A stretch of 5,264 nucleotides of DNA from Mesorhizobium sp. (GCA_030698645.1 JAUYMV010000223.1:1-5264), one strand, 5' to 3'. Shown: positions 1 through 5,264, counted from the stretch's first letter. Notes: generated by a model not told the origin, from the sequence alone. Made by a program: numbers and translations.

Positions 1-18
1 CGCCGAAGCGCCATCCAT
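1..18 (-). CDS. Possible divergent gene, first six codons only (product unknown)
   Basis: On the minus strand an ATG at 18-16 opens a frame (M-D-G-A-S-A) that runs off the left edge. A GAGGG Shine-Dalgarno-like sequence lies 8 nt upstream of it on that strand. A perfect TTGACA box (minus strand, 94-89) and an operator-like dyad (47-60) lie further upstream, as expected for a leftward gene. Six codons are too few to identify a product. Divergent placement next to a catabolic operon with shared operator-like sites would suit a regulator or a second catabolic gene, but that is inference. Alternative minus-strand ATGs exist at 37-35 and 14-12; the 37-35 start has no Shine-Dalgarno. Confidence 0.35.
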
Positions 19-46
19 GAAAAACACCCTCGTCCATCGAAATAGA

Positions 47-60
47 CTACCGATCGGAAG
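47..60. promoter_or_regulatory. Imperfect TetR-type operator-like dyad
   Basis: The sequence CTACCGATCGGAAG is a 14-bp dyad with one mismatched pair (A49/A58). It has a perfect CCGATCGG core at 50-57. It shares the half-site CTACCGAT with the perfect palindrome at 290-309, but its two halves are closer together (they overlap through the central AT). It lies just downstream of the candidate leftward -35/-10 and about 30 bp before the leftward start codon, a good place for repression. Whether the same protein binds both sites is inference, because the half-site spacing differs. Confidence 0.35.
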
Positions 61-65
61 GCTAG

Positions 66-94
66 ACCTATCGGCTAAATTGCACACCTGTCAA
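66..94 (-). promoter_or_regulatory. Candidate leftward promoter
   Basis: The minus strand carries a perfect TTGACA -35 hexamer at 94-89. With 17-nt spacing the -10 position is ATAGGT (71-66), a poor match to TATAAT. Transcription would start around 55-60, next to the dyad at 47-60, and run into the start codon at 18. The -35 is convincing on its own but the -10 is weak, so this is a candidate only. Confidence 0.3.
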
Positions 95-108
95 TATGAT
101 CAGGCTGC

Positions 109-134
109 CGATTAAAGTCTTTCAAGACAAATCG
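109..134. repeat. Two-tier inverted repeat (hairpin or protein-binding dyad)
   Basis: The inner arms GTCTT (117-121) and AAGAC (124-128) are separated by only TC. The outer arms CGATT (109-113) and AATCG (130-134) are also perfect complements, with an asymmetric internal loop (AAA against A). As RNA the 2-nt inner loop would have to open by a pair. As DNA it would be a compact dyad. No T-run follows, so it is not an intrinsic terminator. Function is unknown. Confidence 0.4.
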
Positions 135-164
135 TTAGCTCGAAATTCGGGTCTTTCGGACCGG

Positions 165-221
165 TCTTGTCCCGACTCCCGCGAAGGGCAAACCTATCAA
201 GGGGCCGACCCCAGGACAAGA
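165..221. repeat. 8-bp inverted repeat enclosing two small hairpins
   Basis: TCTTGTCC (165-172) and GGACAAGA (214-221) are perfect 8-bp complements closing a 41-nt interior. Inside are CCC-GCGAA-GGG (178-188) and GGGG-CCGA-CCCC (201-212), so the segment could fold as a three-way-junction-like leader RNA. A further small stem GGTC-TTTCG-GACC lies just upstream at 150-162. No known riboswitch class is recognised. A long transcript leader is needed for this to matter, and no start site is established. Chance is possible for each small stem. Confidence 0.3.
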
Positions 222-289
222 GCAAGCATACGAACATCGACATAATAATAATCGAAAACAATTAGATAAGCAGCCGGGCGATTTTTTTG

Positions 290-309
290 CCTACCGATTG
301 ATCGGTAGG
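290..309. promoter_or_regulatory. Perfect 20-bp palindromic operator (TetR-type)
   Basis: CCTACCGATTGATCGGTAGG consists of perfect 9-bp arms around a central TG. It ends 38 bp before the GTG start of the first operon gene. ACCGA/TCGGT-type palindromes of this size are typical of TetR-family repressors of acyl-CoA and catabolic operons, and the acyl-CoA ester of the substrate is a common inducer in that family. A weak promoter fits around it (TTGCCT at 287-292 and TGAATT at 310-315, spacer 17), which would put the palindrome exactly in the spacer. The -10 match is only three of six, so the promoter part is tentative. The regulator gene is not identified in the window. Confidence 0.65.
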
Positions 310-334
310 TGAATTTCCGCTAGGAATGGGCGTC

Positions 335-342
335 GGGAGGAA
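335..342 (+). promoter_or_regulatory. Strong ribosome binding site that fixes the GTG start at 348
   Basis: GGGAGGAA, with a complete GGAGG core ending at 340, sits 7 nt before GTG 348. The nearby GTG at 344 and ATG at 326 share a frame that stops after a few codons (TGA at 356-358). GTG 348 is therefore the supported start. Confidence 0.75.
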
Positions 343-347
343 AGTGC

Positions 348-1184
348 GTGCGCATTGAATTCGATGGGGAGGCAGTGCCAGACTACGGCGCCCGGTCAAG
401 GCTGGACGGCAGGGTCGTTGCGGTCGTCGGCGCCGGACGAGGCATCGGGCGACAGACTTGCCACGCGCTGACGCAGGCTGGCGCCCGCGTCGCGTGCATC
501 GATCTCGACATCCGGTTCGCCCAGAAGGTCGCCGACGAAATCGGCGGGCAGGCGTTCTGCGCCGACGTCCGCCAGGAATCGGCGGTCGCCGGCGTCTTCG
601 AGGAGGTCGACGCGCGTTTCGGACGGCTGGACGGTGCGGTCGACATCGTGGGGGCCTCGGACGGACGCCCGCTCCTCGAATTCGATGCCGATTTTGTCGC
701 GCGGACGTTCGAACTCAATCTCTTCCAGGCAATTCACGTTACCCGCGTCGCTGCCGGCCGAATGGCAAAGGCGGGCGGGGGGTCCATTGTCCTGATCGGT
801 TCGTCCGCCGGCTTCGCAAGCCTGCCCAACCAGATTGCCTATGGCTCAGCCAAGGCGGCGTTGCACCACTTCGTCGGCGGCGCGGCGTCCGAACTCGGCC
901 ATCTGGGCATTCGCGTCAATGCGATCGCGCCCGGCTATGTGCGCACCGAGCGCATGATCGAGCGTTTCGCGGCCGAGCAATGGCGCGAGGTGGAGCGCAA
1001 CACGCCGCTTCAGCGCGCCGGAACCACGTCGGATATCGCCGGACTTGCGCTGTTCCTGCTGCAGGACCTGTCTTCCTACGTGACCGGGCAGGTCCTGCTG
1101 GCCGATGGCGGAATGCTGAACCCGCCTCGAGTCATGGCGGCCTCGTCGGAGCGACAGATCGCCGGCGCGGGACACAATCCATGA
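348..1184 (+). CDS. SDR-family NAD-dependent oxidoreductase
   Basis: This is a 278-residue classical short-chain dehydrogenase/reductase, presumably cytosolic, interconverting a hydroxyl and a keto group. The cofactor loop G28-A-G-R-G32-I-G34 follows the first Rossmann strand. D52 at the end of strand 2 points to NAD(H) rather than NADP(H). D73-V74 is the usual adenine-contact DV pair. N124, S152, Y165 and K169 (Y-G-S-A-K) form the full catalytic tetrad, with the usual 13-residue Ser-Tyr spacing, and P195-G196 follows. The usual NNAG motif after strand 4 is replaced by D99-I-V-G102. About 20 residues precede the Rossmann fold, slightly longer than usual. The start is GTG with a strong ribosome site. 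Its stop overlaps the ligase start (ATGA), so the two are probably translationally coupled. In this operon it may oxidise a 3-hydroxyacyl-CoA or a ring hydroxyl of the substrate; that is inference. Family certain, substrate unknown. Confidence 0.92.
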   Translation: MRIEFDGEAVPDYGARSRLDGRVVAVVGAGRGIGRQTCHALTQAGARVACIDLDIRFAQKVADEIGGQAFCADVRQESAVAGVFEEVDARFGRLDGAVDIVGASDGRPLLEFDADFVARTFELNLFQAIHVTRVAAGRMAKAGGGSIVLIGSSAGFASLPNQIAYGSAKAALHHFVGGAASELGHLGIRVNAIAPGYVRTERMIERFAAEQWREVERNTPLQRAGTTSDIAGLALFLLQDLSSYVTGQVLLADGGMLNPPRVMAASSERQIAGAGHNP

Positions 1185-2773
1185 GCAGCACCGCCGCCTC
1201 CGACGCGCCGTCCGTTCCTCGCAGGCTTTGGGACTATCTGGACAATCACCGCCGCGAAGCGCCTGCGCGCACGGCGCTGGTCCATGCGGGCGGACGCATG
1301 AGCTATGCGGAACTCTGCCGCGAGGCGGAGACGCTCGCCCTCGGGCTGATCGATATCGGCGCACGAGCTGGCGATACGATCAGCTACCAGATGCCGAATT
1401 GGGCCGAGACGGTGCTCATCGCCCTGGCCGCAATGCGGATCGGCGCCATCTGCAACCCGATCGTCTCGATCTATCGCAACAGGGAAGTGAGCTTCCTGCT
1501 CACGGATGCACGCTCGCGGTTCGTCTTCATGCCCGAGACCTACCGGGGGTTCCGCTTCGCCGACATGATCGCGCCGATCGCCCGTGGCGTCGGGGCGCAG
1601 ATGATCGTCTGTCGGGGAGATCATCCCGATGCTTTGAGTTTCGATGCGCTTCTGGCCCGCGGTCAAGACCTGCTCGCGCAGGGCGGCGCGACGGCGTTCG
1701 CCGAGACCGATCCCACGAAGGACGCGCTCTACCTTTACACATCGGGGACCGAGGGCCAGCCGAAAGGGGTGCGCCACTCCCAGGCGACGCTTCTGAGCGA
1801 AGCGTGGTCGGTCCTGCTCGCGACCGACATCGGACCGCAAGACTCGCTGTTCATGGGCTCGCCGCTGACTCATATCACCGGCTTTGCCTATGCCTGCATC
1901 GCCGGGCCGGTGCGGGGGCTGAAGGTGTGCCTCCTGGACATCTGGGATATCCACGAGGCGGCACAACTGATCGCGCGCGAGCAGTGCGCCTGGACGGTCG
2001 GTGCGACGCCGTTTCTCCAAGGCCTGCTGGAGGATCCGGCAATGGCCGAGAACATCCGATCATTGCGCATCTTCCGCTGCGGCGGCGCCGACGTGCCGCC
2101 GAGCCTCATCCGCAAGGCGCAGGCGCGCGGCATTCGCGCCATGCGGACCTACGGATGCAGCGAGCATCCGACGATTTCCGGCGGGGTCGGCGATGACCCG
2201 GCCAAGGCGGCGACCACCGATGGCAAGGTGCATCCGCAGAACCGGGTGCGTATTGCCGATCTGGACGACGAGTCGCACATCCTTGGCCCCGGCCAGATCG
2301 GCGAGATCCAGTCGCGGGGAGACGAGGTGTTTCTCGGCTATGTCGACAGCCGGCTCGATGCCGCCGCCTTCACGGCCGACGGCTGGCTGCGCACCGGCGA
2401 TCTCGGGCATCTCGATGCGGAGAACTACGTCACCGTCGTCGGCCGCAGGAAGGATATCATCATCCGCAAGGGTGAGAACATCAGCGCGAAGGAGGTCGAG
2501 GACCTCGTCTCCGAACTGCCCCAGGTGAGGCAATGCGCGGTGATCGGCGTGCCGGACGGCGAGCGGGGCGAGATGATGGTGGCGGTCTGCGTCCTCGAAA
2601 GCGGCGCCTCGTTGTCACTCGGCCAGGTCGCTACGCATCTGACGGAAGCCGGGATCGCGCGCCAGAAATATCCGGAGCGGCTCGAGATTCTCGACGCCAT
2701 GCCGACCAACGCCGCCGGCAAGATCCGCAAGGTCGACCTGCGCGCGATGTTCTCGCCGCCCGACGAACGCTGA
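1181..2773 (+). CDS. AMP-forming acyl-CoA ligase (cyclohexanecarboxylate-CoA-ligase-like)
   Basis: This is a 530-residue ANL-superfamily enzyme that activates a carboxylic acid with ATP and CoA through an acyl-adenylate. The P-loop is Y186-T-S-G-T-E-G-Q-P-K-G-V197, with Glu at a position that is usually Thr. The A5 motif is Y324-G-C-S-E-H-P. The A7 motif G401-W-L-R-T-G-D407 carries the ribose-binding Asp. The hinge region is G421-R-R-K-D425, followed by the R-K-G-E-N segment at 429-433. The adenylation lysine is K514 in the C-terminal A-A-G-K-I-R-K motif. All essential residues are present, so it should be active. The open frame extends upstream to 458, but that part is a shadow of the SDR. 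ATG 1181 is chosen because homologous sequence begins there, it overlaps the SDR stop, and a weak GGGA (1169-1172) lies 8 nt before it. The overall style resembles ligases for cyclic or short/medium acids more than long-chain FadD. Exact substrate unknown. Confidence 0.93.
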   Translation: MSSTAASDAPSVPRRLWDYLDNHRREAPARTALVHAGGRMSYAELCREAETLALGLIDIGARAGDTISYQMPNWAETVLIALAAMRIGAICNPIVSIYRNREVSFLLTDARSRFVFMPETYRGFRFADMIAPIARGVGAQMIVCRGDHPDALSFDALLARGQDLLAQGGATAFAETDPTKDALYLYTSGTEGQPKGVRHSQATLLSEAWSVLLATDIGPQDSLFMGSPLTHITGFAYACIAGPVRGLKVCLLDIWDIHEAAQLIAREQCAWTVGATPFLQGLLEDPAMAENIRSLRIFRCGGADVPPSLIRKAQARGIRAMRTYGCSEHPTISGGVGDDPAKAATTDGKVHPQNRVRIADLDDESHILGPGQIGEIQSRGDEVFLGYVDSRLDAAAFTADGWLRTGDLGHLDAENYVTVVGRRKDIIIRKGENISAKEVEDLVSELPQVRQCAVIGVPDGERGEMMVAVCVLESGASLSLGQVATHLTEAGIARQKYPERLEILDAMPTNAAGKIRKVDLRAMFSPPDER

Positions 2774-2782
2774 CAGAATGAC

Positions 2783-2788
2783 GAGGAG
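2783..2788 (+). promoter_or_regulatory. Ribosome binding site selecting ATG 2796
   Basis: GAGGAG lies 7 nt before ATG 2796. An in-frame ATG at 2778 precedes this site and has no comparable ribosome site of its own, so the later start is preferred. Confidence 0.65.
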
Positions 2789-2795
2789 TATCCAG

Positions 2796-3578
2796 ATGGA
2801 CCTGTTCAACTTGACACACCACCGGATCGACATCGCCGATTTCGTCGCCACGGTGACGATTGCCAACCCGCCCGTGAACGCGCAGAACGACCTGTCGCAG
2901 GAGGAATTGATCTTCGCGATGGACTGCCTGTCCGACCGCGACGACGTTCGCGTCGTGATCCTCACCGGCGAAGGCCGCGCCTTCTGCGCCGGCGTGGACA
3001 TCAAGGCGCGGGTCGGCAAGGCCTGGGAGCCCGGAGGCCGCCGACGCAACCAGCGCAGCGCACGGGAAAGCTATCATTCCGTGCGCGAGTGCACCAAGCC
3101 GGTGATCGGCGCGATCAATGGCGCAGCACTCGGCGCCGGTCTCGCGATCGTTGCCTCGTGCGACATCCTGATCGCCTCGGAGGCGGCGGTTGTCGGGCTG
3201 CCTGAAGTCACGGTCGGCTTGATGGGCGGTTGCCGTCACGCGATGCAGCTGTTCGGCCGCTCCAACGTGCGGCGGATGATGCTGACCGGCGATCGGGTCG
3301 ACGGCAAGGAGCTCTACCGGTTGGGCATTGTCGAAGCCTGCGTGCCGCCTGATCAGCTTCTTTCGGCGGCGCGGTCGATGGCCATTCGCATCGCGGGTCA
3401 TAGCCCGCTTGCAGCCCAGCTTGCCAAGCAGTCGCTCAACAACATCGAGCAGCTCAGCCTGCGCGACGGATACCGCTACGAGCAGGAGATGACGATCCAG
3501 CTTGGCCGAAGCGAGGACGCCAAGGAGGCGATGCTCGCTTTCAGCGAGAAACGCGCGCCAGTCTTTGTCGGGCGCTGA
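2796..3578 (+). CDS. Enoyl-CoA hydratase/isomerase (crotonase) family protein
   Basis: This is a 260-residue crotonase-fold protein, the normal family length, starting at ATG 2796 (an ATG six codons upstream is possible). The first oxyanion-hole segment is C64-A-G-V-D68-I-K. The second is N108-G-A-A-L-G113-A-G, followed by the typical S-C-D-I-L-I-A-S stretch (121-128). Of the two catalytic glutamates of classical hydratase (rat E144 and E164), the second is kept as E137 in G-L-P-E-V, but the first is replaced by A117 by my alignment. The usual G-A-G-G-T-Q-R segment is also altered, to G-G-C-R-H (144-148). A basic stretch G-R-R-R-N-Q-R-S-A-R (81-90) lies in the variable active-site loop. Its neighbours argue for a role on the CoA ester made by the ligase. 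It could be a hydratase, or an isomerase, dehydratase or hydrolase of the same fold. Family sure, reaction open. Confidence 0.9.
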   Translation: MDLFNLTHHRIDIADFVATVTIANPPVNAQNDLSQEELIFAMDCLSDRDDVRVVILTGEGRAFCAGVDIKARVGKAWEPGGRRRNQRSARESYHSVRECTKPVIGAINGAALGAGLAIVASCDILIASEAAVVGLPEVTVGLMGGCRHAMQLFGRSNVRRMMLTGDRVDGKELYRLGIVEACVPPDQLLSAARSMAIRIAGHSPLAAQLAKQSLNNIEQLSLRDGYRYEQEMTIQLGRSEDAKEAMLAFSEKRAPVFVGR

Positions 3579-3622
3579 CGCGCGGCTGCTGACGACAACC
3601 ACCCCCAACGGACCGGAACGGC

Positions 3623-4801
3623 ATGGATATCTCATTCACCCCAGGGCAGCAGGCCTACCGTGCCGAGGTCCGGTCGTGGCTCGCCGAGAACCTGCCGGAG
3701 AACTGGAAGCAGGGCGTATTCTGGCCGGCAATGTCGGAAGAGGCGGAACAGGGCTTCATGATCGACTGGGAGCGTCGCCTCTACGCCGCGGGCTACTCAG
3801 GAATTGCCTGGCCGAAGGCCTACGGAGGACAGGAGCGCGATCATGTCGACGACCTGATCGTGAACGAGGAACTGGGCGCCGCTTCGGCTCCCGAAAGCAT
3901 CAACACGATCGGACGCGAACTGGTGGCGCCGATCATCCTCAGCGTCGGCACCGAGGAACAGAAGCATCACTACGTGCCTCGAATTCTGCGGATGCAAGAC
4001 ACGTGGTGCCAGGGATTTTCCGAGCCCAATGCAGGTTCCGATCTGGCGTCGATCAAGACCCGAGCCGAACGAAGGGACGGCAAATGGATACTCAACGGCC
4101 AGAAGATCTGGACGAGCTATGCGCATTTCGCCAGCCACTGCATCCTGCTGGCGCGGACCAACATGGACGTTTCGCCCTACAAAGGCATGTCGCTGTTCAT
4201 CGTGCGGATGGACACGCCGGGCATCGAGGTTCGCCCGATCCGGCACATCAACGGGCTGCGCCATTTCAACGAAGTCTTCTTCACCGATGTCGAGGTGGAG
4301 GACGACTCGCTGATCGGGCCGCGCGACAGGGGATGGAACGTCGCCGTCGAGGTGCTGGGATTCGAGCGCGCCACGACCAGGCTCTACCGGCAGGCGCGCT
4401 TCAGCGAGGAGCTTCGCGCACTCGCCAACCACGCCTTGCGCGCAAGGACTATCAATGACGCGCTGCGTGCCGAGATCGGCTCCATCGCAGCCGAACTGTC
4501 GATCATGCGCTACCACAACATGCGCTTCATCAGCCGGCTTTCCTCCGGTGCGCATATCGGCGAGGAGGCCAGCTTCCTCAAACTGCTCTGGAGCAGTCTG
4601 CACCAGAGGATCGCGCGCGTTGCGGTGGAACTGCTCGGGCCGGAACTCGACGCGATCTCGCCGATCGCGGAGCGCTTCCGGCGCATCTATTTCACGTCGC
4701 GAGGCGAGACGGTCTACGCCGGCAGTTCGCAGATCCAGCGCAATATCCTTTCGGAACGGGTCCTCGGCCTGCCGCGCGGCGAAAGGAGAACCGGCCAATG
4801 A
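3623..4801 (+). CDS. Acyl-CoA dehydrogenase (FAD-dependent, catalytic subunit)
   Basis: This is a 392-residue, full-length acyl-CoA dehydrogenase that would introduce the alpha,beta double bond into an acyl-CoA and pass electrons to an electron-transfer flavoprotein. The N-terminal helical domain (1 to about 115) includes W-P-K-A-Y-G-G. The middle beta domain starts with the flavin/substrate motif W128-C-Q-G-F-S-E-P-N-A-G-S-D140. The C-terminal helical domain ends with Y365-A-G-S-S-Q-I-Q-R373 and E-R-V-L-G-L-P-R. The position of the MCAD-type catalytic Glu in Y-E-G is Ala (A366). E248 in the helix-G segment G-F-E-R-A matches the position used as base in isovaleryl-CoA and long-chain dehydrogenases, so E248 is the likely base. 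The start has only a weak ribosome site (GGA at 3615-3617). The 44-nt gap before it holds no terminator. It overlaps the next gene by ATGA, suggesting the two products assemble together. Confidence 0.93.
   Translation: MDISFTPGQQAYRAEVRSWLAENLPENWKQGVFWPAMSEEAEQGFMIDWERRLYAAGYSGIAWPKAYGGQERDHVDDLIVNEELGAASAPESINTIGRELVAPIILSVGTEEQKHHYVPRILRMQDTWCQGFSEPNAGSDLASIKTRAERRDGKWILNGQKIWTSYAHFASHCILLARTNMDVSPYKGMSLFIVRMDTPGIEVRPIRHINGLRHFNEVFFTDVEVEDDSLIGPRDRGWNVAVEVLGFERATTRLYRQARFSEELRALANHALRARTINDALRAEIGSIAAELSIMRYHNMRFISRLSSGAHIGEEASFLKLLWSSLHQRIARVAVELLGPELDAISPIAERFRRIYFTSRGETVYAGSSQIQRNILSERVLGLPRGERRTGQ
4784..4788 (+). promoter_or_regulatory. Ribosome binding site of the second dehydrogenase gene
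   Basis: AGGAG lies 9 nt before ATG 4798, inside the end of the previous gene. It supports independent or coupled initiation at the ATGA overlap (4798-4801). Confidence 0.6.
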
Positions 4802-5264
4802 ACTTCCAGCAGTCACCAGACCAGGCCATGCTGCGGAAATCCGTGGCCGGAACCTTCGCACGCGACGGCGGCGCGGGCATAACCGCGGCGCTGGCGGACC
4901 TCGGCGTTTTCGGCCTGCTGGTCGGGTCGGAAAATGGCGGCAGCGCGCTGGGGCTCGCCGAGGCGGTCATCGTGCTGCAGGAGGCAGGCCGCGCGGGGGC
5001 CGGAGGATCGCTCGCCGAAACGCTGCTGATGGCCGATCCGATCTGTCGCGCGATGCCCCACCGGATAGACGAAGTCGTTGCCGGACGGGCGGCGGTCGTG
5101 GCGCCCAATTCCGGAACGTTGCGGAGAGCCGGCGGCCGGCTGCGCGGCACTCTGAATCTGGCGCCCCCGACCCAAGGTGACCTCGTCGCGGCGCCGATTG
5201 GCGGAGGGACGCGCGTGGCGCTCCTGCCCGTCACGCACCTCGAGCCGACCGGTCGGGTACGCAT
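4798..5264 (+). CDS. Second acyl-CoA dehydrogenase-like protein, N-terminal part (cut by window end)
   Basis: The first 155 codons are visible and the frame stays open to the right edge. The start M-N-F-Q-Q-S-P-D-Q-A-M-L-R is the standard first helix of the family, and A33-D-L-G-V-F-G-L-L followed by N46-G-G-S and a V-L-Q-E-A-G-R segment (59-65) matches the N-terminal domain. The linker after the first helix is unusually short. Where the flavin-binding (S/T)-E-P-x-A-G-S-D loop should come, around residues 100-130, it is absent and the region is Gly/Arg/Ala-rich. This resembles the degenerate partner subunits found beside catalytic acyl-CoA dehydrogenases in steroid side-chain degradation (alpha2beta2 enzymes). 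It is inferred to pair with the preceding dehydrogenase. The C-terminal domain is outside the window, so it could still be an independent enzyme. Confidence 0.8.
   Translation, partial: MNFQQSPDQAMLRKSVAGTFARDGGAGITAALADLGVFGLLVGSENGGSALGLAEAVIVLQEAGRAGAGGSLAETLLMADPICRAMPHRIDEVVAGRAAVVAPNSGTLRRAGGRLRGTLNLAPPTQGDLVAAPIGGGTRVALLPVTHLEPTGRVR

Larger units (their letters stand above)
1..347. other. Divergent regulatory region without an internal gene
   Basis: No convincing gene lies between the leftward start at 18 and the rightward start at 348. The stretch is visibly AT-richer than the coding part, especially 235-270 (a TAATAATAAT run) and the T7 tract at 282-288. It holds the two operator-like dyads, the leftward TTGACA box and several inverted repeats listed separately. 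A TATGAT hexamer at 95-100 resembles a rightward -10 but has no acceptable -35 at the proper distance. The T7 tract is not preceded by a stable GC stem, so it is not called a terminator. Confidence 0.6.

Noticed and set aside
1..37. Minus-strand frame from ATG 37 reading M-D-E-G-V-F-H-G-W-R-F-G, reminiscent of the Rieske H-G-W-R-F motif
   Set aside because: A Rieske motif would not lie at the extreme N-terminus, the preceding Cys-x-His is absent, a stop lies just upstream (47-49) and there is no ribosome site. The overlapping ATG 18 frame is better supported.
95..100. TATGAT as a rightward -10 box
   Set aside because: The sequence 16-18 nt upstream does not resemble a -35 box and there is no extended TGn, so a promoter cannot be claimed.
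271..288. GC-rich stretch followed by seven T residues, as in an intrinsic terminator
   Set aside because: No stable stem with a feasible loop can be formed directly before the T run.
326..358. Mini-ORF starting at ATG 326 over the SDR ribosome site
   Set aside because: It has ten codons, no ribosome site of its own, and runs through the Shine-Dalgarno of GTG 348. Chance is the simplest explanation.
458..1180. Upstream in-frame extension of the acyl-CoA ligase reading frame
   Set aside because: This part is the +2 shadow of the SDR gene: Arg-rich, low-complexity translation with no ligase homology. The real start is ATG 1181 at the ATGA overlap.
2631..3635. 334-codon minus-strand open frame opposite the crotonase gene
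   Set aside because: Antisense shadow rich in Arg/Ala/His with no recognisable domain. The sense strand carries the real gene.
3502..4458. 318-codon plus-strand frame overlapping the crotonase end and the dehydrogenase
   Set aside because: Out-of-frame shadow, Arg/Gly-rich, with no motif. It overlaps two well-supported genes.
3797..4861. 354-codon open frame on the minus strand opposite the dehydrogenase
   Set aside because: It is an antisense shadow common in GC-rich genes. The opposite strand encodes an unmistakable acyl-CoA dehydrogenase over the same span, and the antisense translation shows no family motifs.

Overview
This window looks like a piece of a GC-rich proteobacterial chromosome or large plasmid. 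Codons are strongly G/C-ending and long antisense shadow frames are common. An alphaproteobacterium (a sphingomonad-like or rhizobial-like degrader) is my best guess from the style of the proteins, but nothing in the sequence fixes the taxon. No RNA gene, mobile element, CRISPR array or clear terminator was found.

Layout. Positions 1-347 form an AT-richer, dyad-rich regulatory region. At its left edge is the probable start of a leftward (divergent) gene, of which only about six codons are visible. At its right end, just before the first rightward gene, sits a perfect 20-bp palindrome (290-309) that looks like a TetR-type operator. A related imperfect copy (47-60) lies in front of the leftward gene. 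From 348 to the right edge there is one tightly packed rightward operon of five genes: an SDR oxidoreductase (348-1184), an AMP-forming acyl-CoA ligase (1181-2773), an enoyl-CoA hydratase/isomerase-family protein (2796-3578), an acyl-CoA dehydrogenase (3623-4801), and a second, diverged acyl-CoA dehydrogenase-like protein (4798 to beyond the window). Two junctions are ATGA stop/start overlaps and the other gaps are 22 and 44 nt.

How the genes fit together. The set amounts to a catabolic beta-oxidation-like module. The ligase would activate a carboxylic acid as its CoA ester. The acyl-CoA dehydrogenase pair would introduce the alpha,beta double bond, and the crotonase-family protein would hydrate or otherwise rearrange it. 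The SDR could oxidise the resulting hydroxyl. No thiolase is in the window. The substrate cannot be read from the sequence. The ligase style (cyclohexanecarboxylate-CoA-ligase-like) and the paired dehydrogenases suggest a cyclic, branched, terpenoid or steroid-derived acid rather than a plain fatty acid, but this is inference.

The points most worth a second look are the divergent operator pair, the second dehydrogenase that lacks the flavin-binding loop and so may be a non-catalytic partner of the first, the crotonase protein that lacks one of the two classic catalytic glutamates, and the structured leader between 109 and 221.
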